DNA of 64,000 nucleotides from Paenibacillus_E allorhizoplanae (GCF_927798215.1 NZ_CAKMMW010000003.1:496001-560000); one strand, 5' to 3'. Numbered from the stretch's first letter, positions 25,597 through 35,046 are shown. Program-made: numbers and translations. Notes: a model not told the origin generated them from the letters alone.

Positions 25597-26637
25597 CTAA
25601 TTATTTAAAATGACGTTCTGGCCTTCCGTTAGCCCCGTTCGGATTTCTACTTCCGTAGCGGAGACAAGCCCTTTCTCGACATCGACTTCTTTGCGGCTCT
25701 CGCCATTCAGTACTTGCACATAATCTCGACCTAGATAAGAGCGGAGACCTGTTCTTGGAATAATTAGGATGTTATCACGTTTCTCTACAATGATTGTCAT
25801 ATCACCAGACGCCCCGATCTCTGCGCCAGCTGTGCCTTCTGGAATCCCCACTATGATCGTTTTGGCATTACGCTCAGCTATCTGCTTATTATCGGTCCGA
25901 GGCGCACTTGAAGGGGTCTGCAGCACTTTGCCTGGCACCACACTTCCATTAGATCCGAACTTCACTTCCACGTTCATCCCCACTTCAATCCCTGTTAGCG
26001 TCCCACTGTCTGGTGCTTCATAAAATAACTGCAGCTTACTCGGATCTGAAACAACGACTAGCGTGCTGTAAGCATCCACCATATTTCCTTGTTGAGCATC
26101 CGTCACATACGTAACTATGCCACCGGCTTCAGCCGTTAATTTGGTTTTTGCCAATTCAGCTTGCAAATTAGCGAGCTGCAGCTGTGCTGCTTCCACATCG
26201 ATCGCCTTAAGACGTATAGACAACTCTTGTTCCGACGAACTCGAGGTCATCCTAACTTGCGTATAAGCGATCTGAGCCTTCTCCAAATTCAATTTCTGCA
26301 GGGCAATTTTTGTTTCTAAATCACCTTGCTCTAGTTCCGCAAGCACATCCCCCTGCTTCACGATATCTCCAGATTTGACACGCAATCCAGCGAGTCGGTG
26401 ACCCGATTCTTTAAAAAAATAATTAGTCGTTTTGCTTGATCTTAGTGTCGCCATCGCACTGACTTTCCTCATGATGGAGCCTTTCTTCACTTCATACAGC
26501 TCAAAGTTTTCTTTGACTGGCTTCACCAACGGCGGCTTCAACGCGTCTTCTTCTTTGGGCAGCAGCGAGCAGCCAGCAAGTATGAAAAGGGCACCTGTTA
26601 GTAGCACAAGCCTTGATGCGATTTTATTAACCTTCAT
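25597..26637 (-). CDS. HlyD/MacA-type adaptor lipoprotein of ABC exporter
   Basis: About 346 residues. Lipobox ILAGC, then a biotinyl-lipoyl-like region (RLAGLRVKSGDIVKQGDVLAELE), an alpha-helical hairpin, and barrel domains with a C-terminal GLTEGQNVILNN as in MacA/YknX adaptors. ATG 26637 overlaps the preceding ATPase gene by 11 bases, so ATPase and adaptor are coupled. Links the permease to an external partner or substrate. Confidence 0.9.
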   Translation of the reverse strand: MKVNKIASRLVLLTGALFILAGCSLLPKEEDALKPPLVKPVKENFELYEVKKGSIMRKVSAMATLRSSKTTNYFFKESGHRLAGLRVKSGDIVKQGDVLAELEQGDLETKIALQKLNLEKAQIAYTQVRMTSSSSEQELSIRLKAIDVEAAQLQLANLQAELAKTKLTAEAGGIVTYVTDAQQGNMVDAYSTLVVVSDPSKLQLFYEAPDSGTLTGIEVGMNVEVKFGSNGSVVPGKVLQTPSSAPRTDNKQIAERNAKTIIVGIPEGTAGAEIGASGDMTIIVEKRDNILIIPRTGLRSYLGRDYVQVLNGESRKEVDVEKGLVSATEVEIRTGLTEGQNVILNN

Positions 26638-27331
26638 CGACAATGGAACCATCCTCCAATGCATAAACTTCATCTACAATTTCCATAATCGCCAAATCAT
26701 GCGTAGTCAAAATTATGGTCATCCCTTCCTTCACCAAATCCTTGAATAGTTTAAGAATCTGAAGCCCCATTCGACTATCTAATTCCGCTGTAGGTTCGTC
26801 TGCCAGAATCAGCTTAGGCTTATGAGCAATCGCTCTTGCTATGGCAACTCGCTGTTGTTCTCCGCCAGAAAGCTCATAGGGTCGATGTTTCATTCTTGCC
26901 TTTAACCCCACGAATTGCAGCGCCTCTTCGGCAAGAATCTTATATTGACTGGGAGGTACACCCGATATGCGCAAACCAAACTCTACATTTTCGTAGGCAG
27001 ACATATACGGCACTAAGGCAAACGATTGGAAAATAAGCCCGATTTGCTTCCGTCTGAGTTCATTTCGCTTGGATTCAGAGAGTGTGCTGATTTCCATCCC
27101 TTCCAAGTAAACTGCCCCTTCCGAAGGATGATCCAAGGCACCTATAATGTTAAGTAACGTTGTTTTCCCTGACCCTGATCTTCCACGCAAAGCCACAAGT
27201 CTGCCTCTAGGGATCGAGAGATTCGCTCCACGCAAGGCATGAACCGCTCCTGACCCCTTTCCAAACACACGTGTTACACCAATGGCTTGCACCATAGGCA
27301 CCTGATTGTCCTGCATAGTCAAAGTGAACAC
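26627..27331 (-). CDS. ABC exporter ATPase (MacB/LolD type)
   Basis: 234 residues with Walker A GRSGSGKTT, Q-loop, signature LSGGEQQR and Walker B LILADEPTAELD. First gene of an exporter operon with adaptor, one permease and a second ATPase. The GTG at 27331 overlaps its ribosome site; ATG 27316 or GTG 27301 are alternatives. The upstream gene pair is a YesMN-like two-component system, separated by a terminator, and may regulate the exporter. Confidence 0.9.
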   Translation of the reverse strand: MFTLTMQDNQVPMVQAIGVTRVFGKGSGAVHALRGANLSIPRGRLVALRGRSGSGKTTLLNIIGALDHPSEGAVYLEGMEISTLSESKRNELRRKQIGLIFQSFALVPYMSAYENVEFGLRISGVPPSQYKILAEEALQFVGLKARMKHRPYELSGGEQQRVAIARAIAHKPKLILADEPTAELDSRMGLQILKLFKDLVKEGMTIILTTHDLAIMEIVDEVYALEDGSIVDEG

Positions 27332-27387
27332 CTCATCTTTACGCTAATCCTGCATCTTCTCTATAAATGTAAACCTTTACATAACAA

Positions 27388-27436
27388 ATAAACAGACTGC
27401 CTTTGTTGGAAAAGGTGTCTGTTTGTTCGTTTTTGT
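27388..27436 (-). terminator. Terminator after response regulator gene
   Basis: AAACAGAC-TGCCTTT pairs with AAAGG-GTCTGTTT; T-rich on both sides. It lies 32 bases past the regulator stop. Confidence 0.75.
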
Positions 27437-27467
27437 GAGTCCTTACTAACTTAGGGGAAATATCAGT

Positions 27468-29039
27468 CTAATTCGGCTTCTCGAACTCTTTCGGTGAACA
27501 ACCGACAACACGCTTGAACGTTTTTGCAAATGTTTTGGCATCAGGAAAGCCAACGGCATCTGCTACTTCATATACTTTCATTTCGCCCGCACGCAGCCTC
27601 CGCTTCGCTTCTTCCATTCGAATTCGAGTCAGCGTTTCACTCAGAGATTCTCCCATTTCCTTACTGTATAAATCACTTAAATAGCTGCGGCTGAGCCTGA
27701 CATGGTCAGCCATGTCCGATGTGCTGATTGGCGAGGCATAATTCTCTCGCATATACGTGAGTACCTTCCGAATAAACGGATTATTGGAGCGATGCTTCTG
27801 ATCGTTCTCAAGCGCGATTTGATGCTCGCTAAGCATGCTCATCGCTTGCAGTAGAAACAGCTTTACTTGTTCAAAGCTGGCGCATGGATGAAGTGCTTTG
27901 TTATGCACGAACAATTCTTCATAGCGTTCAATCTCCGCATAGCCGCGTTCGCGGGCATAACCAGCTGCTAACGCGAGCAGCTCTTGGATAAAAGGCAGCA
28001 CCCGCTCCTTCTCTGGGCGCTGCTCCATCAGTCTCGCGCAGAGAACGTCCGCGTGATGCAGATACCCCTCGCTGTTATCGTGTACGATACAGCGCAGCAG
28101 GTCGCTGCGTATGTCATACGGCAGCGCTGCAGTTGGCGTGCTTGCGGCCTCCGGCGCAAGCATAATTCGGCGATTCCGGCTCACGCCGTAGAATCGCTCG
28201 TGCAGCTGCTGCGCATGCAGCGCCGCAGCAGGCTGCACATCTTGGAGCCGGCGTAGGACGACGCCGGCTCCAATGAACCAGTCCGGCGCGGTTGCGAGCC
28301 GGACCTGCGCAGCGCGCTCGAGCGCTGCGGCAGCAGCGAGGGCGCCGCTGTCTGTGACTGCTGCTGCCACGGGCATGAGCAGCAGCACGCTGTCCGCGGC
28401 CAGCGGCAGCGCCGCGAGGCAGCCGGTCCAGCGCCAGCCCGTGGTAGCGGCGCTGGCACCAGTGTGCAGCAGCAGGCTGACTAGGCTGCCAGTTGCTGCA
28501 TCTGCCCTTGAGCTGTCTGCAGATGCGCCGAATAGCTCAGCCTGCAGCTCCGCTTCGCCAACCCCCGACTGCAGATATGTATGCAGTCGGGTCGATAGCT
28601 GCATCTGCAGAGTCGACGCGAGCTCCAGCTCTCGCAGCCCCTGCTCCCTTCGCTCATTTCGCTGTATTTCCAGATCGCCCTTAACGCCTACCAGGATGTC
28701 CATTAACGACTCGGGCTCCATCGTTGGTTTCAGAATATAGTCTTTGGCTCCCAGCTTCATCGCTTCTTTGACATAAGTGAAGTCATCCATACAGCTCAGG
28801 ACAACGCTGCTGATCGGTCTTGAACATTCTTTGAGCTTTCGAATCAATGCCAAGCCATCCATTCGAGGCATAATGAGATCCGTTATGACGATGTCGATAT
28901 GTAAGGTATCAATAAGCTCGTATGCCTCTAAGCCATCCTCAGCATCACCCGCATACGTAAAGCCGAAATGTTCCCAATCTACCAGCTCACGCAAACCTTG
29001 CCGAATGATAGGTTCATCATCCACCACAAGCACATTCAT
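27468..29039 (-). CDS. YesN-type response regulator with AraC DNA-binding domain
   Basis: About 523 residues. The N-terminal receiver (VDDEP, phosphorylatable Asp in VITDLIMP, switch Lys in YILKPT) is followed by a central ~250-residue region and a C-terminal AraC double helix-turn-helix (VRLSRSYLSDLYSKEMGE ... DAKTFAKTFKRVVGCSPKEF). ATG 29039 lies after GAGGAG; the frame extends to 29138 without a ribosome site. Bases ~28180-28630 are strikingly GC- and Ala-rich compared with the rest of the gene. Partner of the kinase seven bases upstream. Confidence 0.93.
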   Translation of the reverse strand: MNVLVVDDEPIIRQGLRELVDWEHFGFTYAGDAEDGLEAYELIDTLHIDIVITDLIMPRMDGLALIRKLKECSRPISSVVLSCMDDFTYVKEAMKLGAKDYILKPTMEPESLMDILVGVKGDLEIQRNERREQGLRELELASTLQMQLSTRLHTYLQSGVGEAELQAELFGASADSSRADAATGSLVSLLLHTGASAATTGWRWTGCLAALPLAADSVLLLMPVAAAVTDSGALAAAAALERAAQVRLATAPDWFIGAGVVLRRLQDVQPAAALHAQQLHERFYGVSRNRRIMLAPEAASTPTAALPYDIRSDLLRCIVHDNSEGYLHHADVLCARLMEQRPEKERVLPFIQELLALAAGYARERGYAEIERYEELFVHNKALHPCASFEQVKLFLLQAMSMLSEHQIALENDQKHRSNNPFIRKVLTYMRENYASPISTSDMADHVRLSRSYLSDLYSKEMGESLSETLTRIRMEEAKRRLRAGEMKVYEVADAVGFPDAKTFAKTFKRVVGCSPKEFEKPN

Positions 29040-29046
29040 GTACGCT

Positions 29047-30801
29047 TTACTCCTCACCTTGATGAATGGGAAGAAACATGCGAACCGTGGTTCCTTCTCC
29101 GGGTTTACTGCTAATATGCATTTTGTACTCGGGTCCATAGATCAGCTTTATTTTCTCTCGAATATGCGAAATCCCCACACCGCTCATTCGCTCCTTCAGC
29201 ATAAGATCAGCCTGCGCACCTCCAGTGCCAGTTGCTGCCATCGCATTCCAAACGGAGCCGCCCTCTTCGACTTGCATGCCAACCCCATTATCTTCAACTT
29301 GGCAAAATAATAGATCGCGATCCAACCATGTCCGAATCGTAATAACGCCCTCACGCTTGGTTGGCCCAATACCGTGAATAATCGCGTTCTCCACCAGCGG
29401 TTGTAAGAGCATCCTGGGAACTAAACAACCTAATGTGATGTCATCTATTTGCATATCCATCTGAATGCGATCCCCGTAACGAAATCTTTGAATTTCCATG
29501 TAATCATGCGTTAAACCAATTTCATCACGTAAGGTGATAAAGTCCCCTTTTTTACCTAAGCTAGCTTGCAAAAGGCGAACTAACGCACTAACCACCTCTG
29601 AGATCTGAGGTGTCTTATGGATTTTGGCCACCCATTTGATCGTATTCAATGTATTGTAGAGGAAATGGGGGTTCAATTGATAATGGAGCGCTTCCATTTC
29701 AGCTTCTTTCTTCAGGGATTCCTCCCGCTTCACTTGCTTAATTAAATCCTCCAATCGATTCAACATCTGATTGTAGCTCTCGCCTACTTGCGTCCAGTCA
29801 TCAGAACTTTTGAACGTCCAATAGGCCCTCAGATCACCTCGCTCTGCACGATTCATTAATGCTTTCAGAACATAAAGCGGCTTCGTCACAGCGTTGATAA
29901 AGAGGAGTAACCCACCTAGGCTAAGTGCGATTATGAAAGTGATGAGGGCGATGAGCCAAGTACGGTAGTTAGGGAATACTTCTAGAAGACCTTCTGACAT
30001 AGGTGCCTCATAGTACGATAGCCAAGGAATATTTCCGATAACCTCCATTTGTTTCACCGAATGAATCATCGTCCCATCCCTAGACACACTGCCAACTTGC
30101 GGACCAGCTCCTTGCAGCAAATCCCCGGAGTAAACACCTTCTCGATACAGCACCCGTTGATCTGGATCCATCAATACATAAGTATGTGTTGGACTCTTTA
30201 CAGTGAACTCCTTCCAAACCTTGTTCATATTCATCCAAATTGTAAGTTTACCAAGCTCTTGTGTATTTGATCCGTCTATAATTGACTCTGAATAGGTCAT
30301 TAGATAGGCGTTATACCGACTAGATTCATCTCCTAACGACTCAAAACGTTTGTTCGTACGTTTCACTTGTGGAACGAGAGCCCCATCCGTTTCCCCTGTA
30401 TGAGCACATAATGTGCGATTGGTTGACTGAACGGTCAGACATACCTGTTCGATATAACGCGTGTGTACAGTTTGCTCTGATAACAAGTTATTCACATAGG
30501 TACTCAGTTCTTTGGCAGCCTGTGAGGAAGAATCATTGAGTTTCGTATACGAAATAAGGCCATAATCCGCTGCATGTCGATGTGTCATTTCTTCTATATA
30601 ACGTAATTCTTGCTGTAATCCTGTGATGATTTGATCATGTTGTACATCCACGGCATGCATAACCGTTTTGTTCGTGTAAGAGGAGAACTGCTGATAGCCC
30701 ATATCCAGCACAAGTCCTACTGGCAGGGAAATCGCCATAAATACATAGAGAAACACACGAAGTTGGAATCGATTCGTGAGGTGAGAGAACAACGATGGCA
30801 T
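29047..30801 (-). CDS. YesM-type sensor histidine kinase
   Basis: 584 residues. Two membrane helices (~15-35 and ~285-305) flank an extracytoplasmic sensor; a HAMP region follows (TKPLYVLKALMNRAERGDL), then the His_kinase domain with phosphoacceptor His in QLNPHFLYNTLN, and HATPase blocks LVENAIIHG and VEDNGVGM. Such kinases usually sense sugars or envelope signals and drive AraC-type regulators. Forms a two-gene unit with the regulator. Confidence 0.94.
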   Translation of the reverse strand: MPSLFSHLTNRFQLRVFLYVFMAISLPVGLVLDMGYQQFSSYTNKTVMHAVDVQHDQIITGLQQELRYIEEMTHRHAADYGLISYTKLNDSSSQAAKELSTYVNNLLSEQTVHTRYIEQVCLTVQSTNRTLCAHTGETDGALVPQVKRTNKRFESLGDESSRYNAYLMTYSESIIDGSNTQELGKLTIWMNMNKVWKEFTVKSPTHTYVLMDPDQRVLYREGVYSGDLLQGAGPQVGSVSRDGTMIHSVKQMEVIGNIPWLSYYEAPMSEGLLEVFPNYRTWLIALITFIIALSLGGLLLFINAVTKPLYVLKALMNRAERGDLRAYWTFKSSDDWTQVGESYNQMLNRLEDLIKQVKREESLKKEAEMEALHYQLNPHFLYNTLNTIKWVAKIHKTPQISEVVSALVRLLQASLGKKGDFITLRDEIGLTHDYMEIQRFRYGDRIQMDMQIDDITLGCLVPRMLLQPLVENAIIHGIGPTKREGVITIRTWLDRDLLFCQVEDNGVGMQVEEGGSVWNAMAATGTGGAQADLMLKERMSGVGISHIREKIKLIYGPEYKMHISSKPGEGTTVRMFLPIHQGEE

Positions 30802-30898
30802 ACGTCACCTTTCATTTTCGACTGGATTGTTATCTGAATGAACTTATTTCTATCATAGCATATTGGAAATTTTTGTAGTTTCATTTTTTAATGAAATA

Positions 30899-30927
30899 AC
30901 AAAAAAAGCCCGCGCTAAGCGCGAGCC
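30899..30927 (-). terminator. Terminator after amino-acid importer operon
   Basis: Minus strand GCTCGCGC-TTA-GCGCGGGC followed by seven T residues. Confidence 0.93.
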
Positions 30928-30942
30928 TCCTCATATATATCA

Positions 30943-31674
30943 CTATAGCACTTTGGACAAAAACGATTTCGTACGTTCCTGAGTCGGTGCCTCAAAAATT
31001 TGTTTCGGACTGCCTTCCTCCACAATAACACCTTGCTCCATGAACATGACGCGATCGCCTACTTCACGCGCGAAGCCCATTTCATGCGTCACGACGACCA
31101 TTGTCATACCTTCTTTGGCCAACTGTTTCATAACGTTGAGTACTTCACCAACCATTTCGGGATCCAGTGCTGAAGTCGGTTCATCGAACAACATGATCTT
31201 CGGCTCCATCGCTAGTGCACGTGCAATCGCAACACGCTGTGCCTGACCACCGGATAAAGAATCCGGAAGTGCGTTCGCTTTGTCTGCGAGTCCAACTTTG
31301 GCCAAAAGCTCCAAGGCGTTCTTCCGTGCTTTATCCTCCGGCCATTTCCGTACCTGGATTGGCGCAAGCATAATATTATCAATAACCTTCATATGCGGGA
31401 ATAAATGAAACCGCTGAAAAACCATACCTAATTCCATGCGGATCTCGTTAATTTTGTTCGCAGGATCCATAAGATTGCGACCATCAATCGTGATCGTTCC
31501 ACCATCGGGCTGCTCCAGCAGGTTCAAGCAACGTAAGAACGTAGATTTCCCTGATCCGGAGGGGCCAATTACAACCAGTACCTCTTGGTGTCGAATTTCC
31601 GTACTAATGTCACGAAGAACAACGTTATCTCCGAACGCTTTTTTCAAGTTCTTTACTTCGATTAAAGCTGTCAT
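30943..31674 (-). CDS. Polar amino-acid ABC importer, ATPase
   Basis: About 243 residues with Walker A GPSGSGKST, signature LSGGQAQR and Walker B IMLFDEPTSALDPEMV; the GlnQ/ArtM/HisP class. The start is ATG 31674 eight bases after AAGGAG. It overlaps or abuts the permease gene and is third in the order binding protein - permease - ATPase. Couples ATP hydrolysis to uptake of a polar amino acid. Confidence 0.94.
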   Translation of the reverse strand: MTALIEVKNLKKAFGDNVVLRDISTEIRHQEVLVVIGPSGSGKSTFLRCLNLLEQPDGGTITIDGRNLMDPANKINEIRMELGMVFQRFHLFPHMKVIDNIMLAPIQVRKWPEDKARKNALELLAKVGLADKANALPDSLSGGQAQRVAIARALAMEPKIMLFDEPTSALDPEMVGEVLNVMKQLAKEGMTMVVVTHEMGFAREVGDRVMFMEQGVIVEEGSPKQIFEAPTQERTKSFLSKVL

Positions 31675-31675
31675 A

Positions 31676-32323
31676 TTATACTCTCCTTTCAATATAGCCA
31701 AGAAGCTTGCTAAGAGAGTAAGTAAGGATAAAATAAATAAGTGCAGCTGTCAGATAAGGCTCCCATACTTTGAAATATTGGCTGCGCATCGCGTTCGACC
31801 AATACATCAACTCAGGCGCCGCGATAATGGCGAACAACGAGGAATCCTTGATGAGTACGATAAATTCATTCCCGAAAGGCGGAATCATTCGTTTGATCGC
31901 TTGGGGTAAAATAACCGATTTCATCGTTTGGAAATGCGTCATGCCCAGAGAATGCGCGGCTTCTGTCTGGCCTTTATCAATCGATTGAATACCTGCACGG
32001 AAGATCTCCGCCATGTACCCCGCTGAATTCAAGGACAATGCCACGATGGAAGCAATGATCGGGTTCGTCGACCCTAAAAACAAAGGAACAACCCCAAAGT
32101 GAACAAGCAATATTTGAACCAGCAACGGTGTGCCGCGGAAAAAGTTAACATAAATACTTGTCGGCCATCTCAAATAGCCGCGGTGTGACATTTTACCTAA
32201 ACCAACTGCCAGACCCAGTACAGACCCAAAACAGATGGAGAGAATGGAAATACCAATCGTCCATAGCGTACCTTTCAGCAGCAAGGGAACATAATCAAGA
32301 ATAATATCAAACCGAAAATCCAT
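31676..32323 (-). CDS. Polar amino-acid ABC importer, permease
   Basis: About 215 residues with five hydrophobic helices and the HisM/GlnP-type EAA loop (EAAHSLGMTHFQTMKSVILPQAIKRMIPP). ATG 32323 follows AAAGGAAG; an upstream ATG at 32341 is less well spaced. A hairpin separates it from the binding-protein gene, so its level is probably lower. Confidence 0.93.
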   Translation of the reverse strand: MDFRFDIILDYVPLLLKGTLWTIGISILSICFGSVLGLAVGLGKMSHRGYLRWPTSIYVNFFRGTPLLVQILLVHFGVVPLFLGSTNPIIASIVALSLNSAGYMAEIFRAGIQSIDKGQTEAAHSLGMTHFQTMKSVILPQAIKRMIPPFGNEFIVLIKDSSLFAIIAAPELMYWSNAMRSQYFKVWEPYLTAALIYFILTYSLSKLLGYIERRV

Positions 32324-32365
32324 TCCACACTTCCTTTCCATTAATTATTCTGCTACTCACAGAAG

Positions 32366-32401
32366 AAAAGCATGCGTAAGGTTAAGTCACGCATGCTTTT
32401 G
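32366..32401 (-). terminator. Intercistronic hairpin between binding protein and permease
   Basis: AAAGCATGCGT / ACGCATGCTTT, an 11-bp perfect stem with a weak T tract, in the 83 bases between the genes. Likely attenuates readthrough or stabilises the upstream message. Confidence 0.75.
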
Positions 32402-32406
32402 AACTT

Positions 32407-33198
32407 TTATTTTTGATCGAGCAATTTTTTCGTATCTGGCTCTTGACCGAACCATTTTTTGTACACAGTCGCATACTTGCCGTTCTCGATTACTTTCTTA
32501 ATAGCTGGATCCAGCTTCGCTTTTAAGTCGCTGCCTTTAGGAAGCAAGATACCGTAGTACTCGGATTCGAAGTTTTTCGCGTCAGCGATCGAAACGAATT
32601 TTTTGTTTGGATTATTTTTAACATACTCACGAATAATAGCAATATCCGCAACAACTGCGTCAACACCGTTACTTTCAAGTTCCATCAAAGCAAGCGTGTT
32701 ATTATCCATACGTTTCAGGGACTTGTTATCGCCACCCATGATTTTCGTCATAAGCGTATCAGCCGTAGTAGAGATTTGAACCGCTACTTTCTTATCTTTC
32801 AAATCAAGTGCACTTTTAATCGGGCTGCCTTCTTTAACAAGAATCATGTTTGTTGACTCAAAATAAGGAGCTGTATAGTCATACGTTTGTTTACGCTCAT
32901 CTGTGATGGATACGCTGGAAATACCGGCTTGATACTCTTTACCTTGTTGAACACTCGTCAACATTGTGTCCCAGCCCGTGTTCGTAACGCTATAAGCTAG
33001 ACCTGCTTCTTTCATCACTTCAGCAAGGAAGTCAATATCGAAACCTGCAACCTTGTCTTTATCCATATATTCCATCGGTGCATAAGCTGCATCTGTTGCA
33101 AATTTAACTTTCGTGCCACCACTATCTTTCGATCCACAACCTGCCATTGTTAAAACTAAAGCTGCTGCTACTACAGAAATCATTAATTTTTTCATCAT
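32407..33198 (-). CDS. Polar amino-acid ABC importer, binding lipoprotein
   Basis: 263 residues of the SBP_bac_3 family. Lipobox TMAGC, then typical blocks (YAPMEYMDKDKVAGFDIDFLAEVMKEAG, SVSITDERKQTYDYTAPYF). The family binds glutamine, arginine, cystine or related amino acids; the sequence does not let me choose. First gene of the operon. Confidence 0.94.
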   Translation of the reverse strand: MMKKLMISVVAAALVLTMAGCGSKDSGGTKVKFATDAAYAPMEYMDKDKVAGFDIDFLAEVMKEAGLAYSVTNTGWDTMLTSVQQGKEYQAGISSVSITDERKQTYDYTAPYFESTNMILVKEGSPIKSALDLKDKKVAVQISTTADTLMTKIMGGDNKSLKRMDNNTLALMELESNGVDAVVADIAIIREYVKNNPNKKFVSIADAKNFESEYYGILLPKGSDLKAKLDPAIKKVIENGKYATVYKKWFGQEPDTKKLLDQK

Positions 33199-33366
33199 TT
33201 TTCCCCCGTTCTATGTAATGGACGAATCATATATTAACATTTGGTCAATAAAATAACAACACTTTTATGTGTAAAAAAAGCAAGGAAATTGCAGGAAGTG
33301 TGAATTTTTATGCATTTTCAGTTTTATGCACAGACGGCCTACACAGCTTTGTCATCATGCATGATA

Positions 33367-33402
33367 CAAAAAAACGCTTAGGTCTTAGAGACCCAAGCGC
33401 TT
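33367..33402 (-). terminator. Terminator after yunC
   Basis: Minus strand AAGCGCTTGGGTC pairs with GACCTAAGCG and is followed by seven T residues. Confidence 0.88.
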
Positions 33403-33422
33403 GAGCTTGCCGTTAAATTGTT

Positions 33423-33725
33423 TTACATCATTTTAAGTATCGCTTCTCGTCCAGTCATCCCAGCTACAATACCTAGGTCTTCCGCCGTATAGGTTACTGA
33501 TTCAAGTGGTGCTTCCAACAGCTCCTCGATCGTTCGAACCCCGGTAGCTCTCGCCGCTACAATATTCCTGTCACTTAATCGCTCGTTGAGCAACGCCACG
33601 TCGAGGGCGCCACACATAATATAACCTTTATCCGTTGTCACCACTAACAAGGTCGTTTTCGGCAATTTAACCTCTATCGCGATTGCTGTATGTCCTTCAA
33701 GAAGAATGGGTTCTACGCGCATCAT
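33423..33725 (-). CDS. yunC: YunC family protein (DUF1805)
   Basis: About 100 residues. The DUF1805 pattern is clear: VTTDKGYIMCGALDVALLNE and RATGVRTIEELLEAPLESVT. Function unknown. ATG 33725 follows GAGGAG; a GTG nine bases upstream is too close to it. Monocistronic with its own terminator. Confidence 0.88.
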   Translation of the reverse strand: MMRVEPILLEGHTAIAIEVKLPKTTLLVVTTDKGYIMCGALDVALLNERLSDRNIVAARATGVRTIEELLEAPLESVTYTAEDLGIVAGMTGREAILKMM

Positions 33726-33863
33726 GCTCTGCACAGCTCCTCTTCGCAGTCTTACGGTAGTATATGCGCCTGTGGCTAGTACGGTGTGAGGTCACTGTAA
33801 AGATTCTGTGTGTTTTTCCATTTTATTGTGAATTTCGTGAAATAAGGCTAATTCATTACCATT

Positions 33864-34136
33864 TCATAACCTCATTAGAGCTCTCCGCTCTGCTTGAGGT
33901 CTACATACTGAACAAACACCTACAACTCTTCCTTGTTCGTCTGAATAGAAACTCAGCTTCTTATCCTTTTTACGACAAAACGAACACATTTGTTTATTCA
34001 CTTTGGATACTCGCTTACCGTGAAGTGACATCTGTATAATTTTCGTCGTCTCAACCTTATCTCTAATTCTAAAGGTTAGTCTATAAATCAAAAGAAGCAC
34101 ACTCAATAGGACGATAACAAGTACGATCCATTTCAT
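33864..34136 (-). CDS. Small membrane protein with zinc-ribbon-like cysteines
   Basis: About 90 residues, unrecognised. One N-terminal transmembrane segment (~2-20) is followed by a basic region and two CxxC pairs (MCSFC and VCSVC) about 23 residues apart, which suggests a cytoplasmic zinc ribbon. ATG 34136 follows GAAGGAAGG. Confidence 0.65.
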   Translation of the reverse strand: MKWIVLVIVLLSVLLLIYRLTFRIRDKVETTKIIQMSLHGKRVSKVNKQMCSFCRKKDKKLSFYSDEQGRVVGVCSVCRPQAERRALMRL

Positions 34137-34173
34137 AGCGCAACCTTCCTTCATGCGGGGTATTCTTACAGGT

Positions 34174-34374
34174 TTACTGGAGGTGGAACTGCGATGTTGC
34201 TTTAATCATGCGAATTTTTTCTTTCTGTTCTTTAATAACGTCTTCATACACTTTTAATTGCGTTACAAATAAAGCATATTCCTCTTCTGCTTCTTTGAGA
34301 ATGGCTTCTGCCTCCATCAATTTTAATCTCAGATCTTCTCGTGCTGTATAATCATCCAATGTGGCATCTCCCAT
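34174..34374 (-). CDS. Small coiled-coil hypothetical protein
   Basis: 66 residues, highly charged, heptad-like (LRLKLMEAEAILKEAEEEYALF), predicted to be one long helix or coiled coil. No family recognised. It lies 37 bases before the zinc-ribbon gene on the same strand, perhaps an operon. Confidence 0.6.
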   Translation of the reverse strand: MGDATLDDYTAREDLRLKLMEAEAILKEAEEEYALFVTQLKVYEDVIKEQKEKIRMIKATSQFHLQ

Positions 34375-34512
34375 ATCGATTTATTTGCTCTACTCACATT
34401 TACTCGAAATTACTCAGGGGAAAGAGCCATTAATGAAAACGAGGCTACATTTGCTAATGATATCATGATATAGTTAGGATGAGTGCGATTTCAGTGCAGT
34501 TAGGAGGCTATG

Positions 34513-35004
34513 ATGAACCAACGGGATTCAAACACAAGTCCGAAGCATGGACATTTATTCACCGTAGAGATTTTAATTGAAGATCAAACCAATGGCCTAG
34601 CAATGGAAAAGCTCCTTCATTTGTTAAATGTAGACGCGATCAAAGATTACCAAATCCTTAAAGGTATCCAGCTCGGTCAACTTATTGAATTGAATACGAA
34701 ACAAGGAAGTCCAGCTTCCTTACATACAAATAAAAAAACTGTCGTTCCTACGCCAACCACAACTGGCAGAACGAACCCAACTGAAGCCGCTAAGCACATT
34801 GTTGAGCAGTTAGAGAGTTTCAAAACGAACAATACCTTGATTCGTTTGACGGTGGTCAAAGCGCAGGGAATTAAACTAAACCTCCCTTGTCGAATCCTCA
34901 ATTTTGACGCGAGCAGCCAGAATGTAACTGTCTATCATGTTGATGAGAAGAAGGTATATCTGTTCAAGTTAAATGAAATTGATGACTACGTGGCAACAAA
35001 TTGA
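34513..35004 (+). CDS. Hypothetical protein
   Basis: 163 residues, no family recognised. Two possible small domains (residues ~10-60 and ~95-160) are joined by a Thr/Pro-rich linker (~70-90). The start is ATG 34513 five bases after GGAGG, or the adjacent ATG 34510. Ends at a strong bidirectional terminator. Confidence 0.65.
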   Translation: MNQRDSNTSPKHGHLFTVEILIEDQTNGLAMEKLLHLLNVDAIKDYQILKGIQLGQLIELNTKQGSPASLHTNKKTVVPTPTTTGRTNPTEAAKHIVEQLESFKTNNTLIRLTVVKAQGIKLNLPCRILNFDASSQNVTVYHVDEKKVYLFKLNEIDDYVATN

Positions 35005-35007
35005 ATA

Positions 35008-35046
35008 AAAGGTACCCTTGCAAACGATCTGCAAGGGTACCTTTTT
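35008..35046. terminator. Bidirectional terminator
   Basis: Perfect stem AAAGGTACCCTTGCA / TGCAAGGGTACCTTT with T runs, serving the converging genes at 34513 and 35047. Confidence 0.93.

Noticed and set aside
28273..28740. 155-codon plus-strand ORF opposite the response regulator
   Set aside because: It exists because the GC-rich segment lacks stop codons on both strands. The Ala/Ser/Arg composition and absence of a ribosome site argue against it.
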